Shown here: one piece after another, positions 15,360-18,152 of the stretch | Layout: every line of letters begins with the position of its first letter | How positions within the stretch are numbered: the stretch's first letter is position 1 | Assembly: GCA_014730295.1 (NCBI GenBank) | Contig: WJIN01000055.1 | Span: 1 to 18,152, forward strand | From: Promethearchaeota archaeon | GTDB lineage: Archaea > Asgardarchaeota > Lokiarchaeia > Sigynarchaeales > SOKP01 | Direction: 5' to 3' | DNA: 18,152 nt | The notes under the pieces: model-generated | The model's input: the letters and a program-made list of their open reading frames with translations, nothing else | Database searches by the model: none | What the model was told of the DNA's origin: nothing | Made by a program: the position numbers and the translations under genes

Positions 15360-16403
15360 TTAGAATCTTACTCCTGATTTTTTCATGTCTGATATGAGTT
15401 CTTGGATCTCTTTATCTGCTAAATCTTCCAGAGGATTTTCTTTGATGCGTAAAATCTGGAGATGCTGCAAGTTTTTTAATTTCGGGGAAAGCGTGGTGAG
15501 CTTGTTATGAGTGAGGTTTAAAAAGGAAAGTGAAGGAAGTTTGTATAAAGAATCGGGTAATTCTTTAAGAATGTTATGAGTGGCTGATAATTCTTCAAGA
15601 TTTGATAATTCTCCGATGTTTTCTGGAAACCTTTCTAACATATTATCATTAAGATATAATTCCTTCAAATGTTTAAGCTTGCCAATAGAATTGGGAAGAT
15701 ATTTCAACTTATTATTATTTATTCGTAGAGTCTCTAATGATGTTAGATCTCCAAGTGTGTCCGGCAACTTTTCTAATTTATTATTATCCAAATTTAAGTA
15801 TACTAATTCTCGACTATTACCGATACTTGAAGGCAGCGATATAAGCATGTTATTTTCTAAATAAATTTCTGTCAAATAGGAAAGATCCCCAATTGCTTCG
15901 GGTAATTTGGTGAGCATATTATTACTTAAAACCAGAATTTGTAAGGCTCTGAGTTTTGAAATTGAAGAAGGCAGTACTCTTAGGCCACTATTGTTCAATC
16001 CGAGTACGATAACTCGATTTTGAGAAATTCTAAAGGTCGTATTAGGATTATATTGCTTCCCTTTCTGAAATTGGAATTTTTCGTTGGTGTGTTTTTCCAA
16101 TTCTCTTAAAATATCTGCCTCTTCCGTATAGACTTCTGCCCCTCGAAAATTCTCTATTGATGAATCTTGTAAGGGCGGGATATTAGGGACGCTCCTTTTT
16201 TCCAAAATATGTTCCTTTTCCCACCGCTTATCCCTCTGTCGTGTCTCATATGCTGTAGTTTTGGTCGATTGAGTCTTTTGTTTGTTCTGAGAGGAAGAAA
16301 GCATAATATAAGACTCCACCCTATTGAGAATTTCGAGTATTTTATCCACTTTCTTTTCGAGGCTCTTCACTTTCATTTCTAATTCTGAAGTATTCGCATC
16401 CAT
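15360..16403 (-). CDS. leucine-rich repeat protein with N-terminal coiled coil
   Basis: From about residue 125 to the end the protein consists of nine repeats of 23 residues with the pattern LxxLxLxxNxLxxLPxxIGxL, the ROCO/Shoc2-like or bacterial LRR class. Such repeats form a curved protein-binding surface. The N-terminus (about residues 1-40) is a heptad-like charged helix (ELEMKVKSLEKKVDKILEIL), probably a coiled coil, followed by a polar linker. No signal peptide, membrane anchor or GTPase domain is present, so it should be a cytoplasmic adaptor. I chose ATG 16403 (347 residues); the TTG at 16418 would add five residues, but a TATA-like element sits 25 bases before ATG 16403. It lies 103 bases after the HdrC-like gene on the same strand. 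The binding partner is unknown. Confidence 0.85.
   Translation of the reverse strand: MDANTSELEMKVKSLEKKVDKILEILNRVESYIMLSSSQNKQKTQSTKTTAYETRQRDKRWEKEHILEKRSVPNIPPLQDSSIENFRGAEVYTEEADILRELEKHTNEKFQFQKGKQYNPNTTFRISQNRVIVLGLNNSGLRVLPSSISKLRALQILVLSNNMLTKLPEAIGDLSYLTEIYLENNMLISLPSSIGNSRELVYLNLDNNKLEKLPDTLGDLTSLETLRINNNKLKYLPNSIGKLKHLKELYLNDNMLERFPENIGELSNLEELSATHNILKELPDSLYKLPSLSFLNLTHNKLTTLSPKLKNLQHLQILRIKENPLEDLADKEIQELISDMKKSGVRF
15390..16020 (-). repeat. nine tandem LRR units (69-base period)
   Basis: The coding sequence repeats with a 69-base period corresponding to the 23-residue units. Units differ at many positions, so the repeats are old rather than a recent expansion. Confidence 0.7.
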
Positions 16404-16422
16404 CCTAATATCTCGCAAGAAA

Positions 16423-16433
16423 GAATATATTTA
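16423..16433 (-). promoter_or_regulatory. candidate TATA box for the LRR gene
   Basis: The minus strand reads TAAATATATTC, centred about 25 bases before ATG 16403. It fits a leaderless transcript and supports the shorter start. Confidence 0.4.
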
Positions 16434-16506
16434 CTTATTATACTCGATAGATGCTTAAAAACTTTCTATCAATAGCTTATAAAAAGGGAAAAAAGAATGG
16501 TTAGGA

Positions 16507-17013
16507 TTACTCTTCTTTTTCTGGTAATTTTTCGTCCAGTTTCGCGGCCTTTAATATTGTTTGGACTTCCTCCACATCGGGAGGCATAATCTCGGGTAAG
16601 CCAAATTGTTCTCTTCTGCGCTCGATCGCAGATTGCATTGGGATCGCTTTGCCTGTCTCAAAAATCGTTGAGGCTTGCGAGTAAAAATATTCTGGCCCCT
16701 CTCCTCTTGCGATGCTTTCATTCTTCAAAAGGGTAAATATTTCTGTTAGCTCCACTTTTTGAGGGCATACCTCGTCGCAGGTGTCACAAATAGTACATCC
16801 CCAAATATTAAAGGTGTTTTCTTTACCAAAAATCTTTTCTTTTAATCCTAATAATGAATCTAAAATGAGTCGTCTTGGATTATACCGACCGTTTGTTATT
16901 TCAGCTACTGGGCATGCTCCTGAACAGCAACCGCATTGGTAACAATACGCTAAGGTGCTACCAATATCTTCACCCATCAGCTTATTTCTAAATTCAAAAT
17001 CTATAGAAGCCAT
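16507..17013 (-). CDS. heterodisulfide reductase subunit C-like iron-sulfur protein
   Basis: The 168-residue protein has two 4Fe-4S motifs of the HdrC kind: CYQCGCCSGACP with C24, C27, C30 and C34, and CTICDTCDEVCP with C73, C76, C79 and C83. HdrC carries electrons between HdrA, which bears the flavin, and HdrB, which reduces disulfides or related substrates. The length is near that of typical HdrC, with a slightly acidic tail. No hdrA or hdrB is beside it: the downstream gene encodes an LRR protein and the upstream side holds a divergent nuclease gene, so partners must be encoded elsewhere. It may also serve a related complex such as a glycolate- or lactate-oxidase type chain. An ATG with a TATA-like element 27 bases before it supports the start. 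Confidence 0.88.
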   Translation of the reverse strand: MASIDFEFRNKLMGEDIGSTLAYCYQCGCCSGACPVAEITNGRYNPRRLILDSLLGLKEKIFGKENTFNIWGCTICDTCDEVCPQKVELTEIFTLLKNESIARGEGPEYFYSQASTIFETGKAIPMQSAIERRREQFGLPEIMPPDVEEVQTILKAAKLDEKLPEKEE

Positions 17014-17034
17014 AGATAACAGTATAAAATTATG

Positions 17035-17044
17035 ATTTATATTA
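17035..17044 (-). promoter_or_regulatory. candidate TATA box for the HdrC-like gene
   Basis: The minus strand reads TAATATAAAT, centred about 27 bases before ATG 17013, as expected for a leaderless archaeal promoter. The intergenic gap is only 77 bases and also carries the divergent promoter of the nuclease gene. Confidence 0.4.
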
Positions 17045-17057
17045 TTATGCTAATTAT

Positions 17058-17070
17058 GATAATAAAAAAA
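17058..17070 (+). promoter_or_regulatory. candidate TATA box for the nuclease gene
   Basis: GATAATAAAAAAA is centred about 26-27 bases before ATG 17091. This supports ATG 17091 as the original start of the frame that is interrupted by TGA. The match is AT-rich and not specific. Confidence 0.3.
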
Positions 17071-17090
17071 GGAATAAAAAATATTGGGTT

Positions 17091-18152
17091 ATGAAAATAA
17101 GCTTATTCTTTGTAAAAAAAGAGATTCCTATTAGAGAGCCCCTTCACACATATTTTAGACTAATTAATCATGGACTTGAAGGCTTCTCTGTTTGATTCTT
17201 AAGACTAATTCCATTAAGAGCGAAAATTGCCGAATGGACGAGCGAAGATATTACTAAGTGGTTGAATTCTAAAGATCTTAGTTTACTTCCCCAACTTAAT
17301 GAGAGGATCTCCTTTTACGCCCAAACGTATAAATTACTCTTAGAATATAGTTCATATATCTTGAAGGTTGAGAAGAAGATGTCAGAGTTTTGGACCGGTA
17401 AAACGACGTATTCCATAGCAGACAATTGGGATTTGGTGTCTCAAGACTGGGACAGGTTAGTGAAATATCTCGGTGATGGAATTAATCGTAAAAGAATTAT
17501 GGACGGAATAAAAAATGAATATATTTACGGAACAAAGGAAAATATCGAGAAAATTCTCGGACTTTCCATCCTATCGACATTATCATTGACAGGAGAAACT
17601 TTCCATTGGGATGACAAGGAAATAAGACAGATTAAGACGGATTGGATCAATTGGCTTCAAGACGAAGGTTTCTTTATGGTATATGAGAAAGGCAAGAAGA
17701 ATGAAGACATCCCTGACGCTATCATAACGCTAATGGATGAATTCAATTCTCTTACAGAGTTAGATGAGAAATACTTCCATAAGCATAAGAACATTGAAGA
17801 TCTTTTGAACAAGGAGTACGGACTCTGTGCGGAAAACCCGCTTTTCGAAATGTTTAAGAACGAAGATATGGACAAAAGACGCTATTGGTTCGGACAGAGC
17901 GACCTGACCCTTCTCGAGGGAGATACGCTCTATGTAGTCGATTTCAAACCCGAGAAAAACCTTAATACTGAAAATACCCGGGACCATTTTGTCAACGCCT
18001 TCCTCCAAGTGATTGGGTATGCACTCAGTACTAAAATGAATATAGATAAAGAACTGAAAGTAAAATGCGTAGTCTTTAATGGCGAAGGCCAGGCGGTGGT
18101 GTTTGACCCGATTGAGATGTTTGCCGAGATCCAAAAATTCATGAGCGGGAAA
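17091..18152 (+). pseudogene. RecB/Cas4-like PD-(D/E)XK nuclease gene with in-frame TGA, 3' partial
   Basis: A single frame runs from ATG 17091 to the window edge (354 codons), broken only by TGA at 17193-17195 (codon 35). The first 34 codons (starting MKISLFFVKKEIPIRE) and the 61 codons between the TGA and the next ATG (17379) both read like ordinary protein. The C-terminal part has the RecB-type nuclease motifs: GxxD as GQSD (17892-17903), the D-x-K of VVDFK (17940-17948) and QxxxY as QVIGY (18006-18020). The protein is therefore a likely DNA nuclease with a helical N-terminal region. Reading TGA as Trp (from TGG) or Arg (from CGA) restores it. The alternatives are a nonsense mutation, a sequencing error, selenocysteine, or a shorter protein started downstream (TTG 17262 or ATG 17379). 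The end lies outside the window, and G+C rises towards it. Confidence 0.65.

Noticed and set aside
17193..17195. Firm call of selenocysteine at the in-frame TGA
   Set aside because: No SECIS can be examined because the 3' end is outside the window, and the site has no redox context; kept only as one of several explanations.
17657..18142. Overlapping minus-strand open frames at the right edge
   Set aside because: They lie antisense to the nuclease frame, which carries clear GxxD, DxK and QxxxY motifs; the minus frames show no domain and overlap each other.
1..18152. tRNA, rRNA, CRISPR array, insertion sequence, integrase or attachment site
   Set aside because: No cloverleaf-like sequence, regularly spaced direct repeats, transposase motif or terminal inverted repeats were seen in reading the intergenic regions.

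Overview
The window (about one third G+C) looks archaeal and most probably comes from an Asgard archaeon. Several genes have a TATA-like element 23-28 bases before the ATG and no Shine-Dalgarno sequence, as in leaderless archaeal transcripts. Coenzyme F420 genes and an HdrC-type iron-sulfur protein are present. A two-domain longin/roadblock-like protein and a leucine-rich-repeat protein fit Asgard gene content. Two housekeeping proteins, leucyl-tRNA synthetase (catalytic core) and triosephosphate isomerase, are of bacterial type, a mosaic often reported for Asgard genomes. The lineage is inferred; no rRNA, ribosomal protein or eukaryotic signature protein is here to fix it.

Layout. 1-2313 (+): the end of a DUF58/vWA protein followed by a polytopic membrane protein with a cytoplasmic coiled coil, probably the tail of a MoxR-DUF58 type operon. 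7981-2336 (-): one tight six-gene operon, in transcription order a LipS-type radical SAM protein, a lipoate ligase LplA, a second LipS-type radical SAM protein, a PaaI-like hotdog thioesterase, a CofE-nitroreductase fusion (FbiB-like), and CofD. It joins lipoate assembly to F420 synthesis. 8043-9128 (+): a GT4 glycosyltransferase resembling glycolipid glucosyltransferases. 9158-9646 (-): an unrecognised basic, aromatic-rich protein. 9961-12747 (+): leuS. 12803-14414 (+): two uncharacterised proteins, the second with two longin/roadblock-like halves. 17013-14468 (-): HdrC-like protein, a nine-repeat LRR protein and tpiA. 17091-18152 (+): a RecB/Cas4-like PD-(D/E)XK nuclease gene, open at the window edge, interrupted by an in-frame TGA.

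How it fits together. The two radical SAM proteins and LplA make a complete-looking route for charging lipoyl carrier proteins with octanoate or lipoate and inserting sulfur, as described for the LipS1/LipS2 system. CofD and the CofE-nitroreductase fusion would make F420-0, reduce a dehydro form if the precursor comes from phosphoenolpyruvate, and add glutamates. HdrC and F420 point to an anaerobic electron-transfer metabolism. No tRNA, rRNA, CRISPR array, insertion sequence or integrase was found. The points most worth following are the in-frame TGA in the nuclease gene, the LeuRS that appears to combine a bacterial core with an archaeal-type C-terminal domain, and the lipoate/F420 operon.
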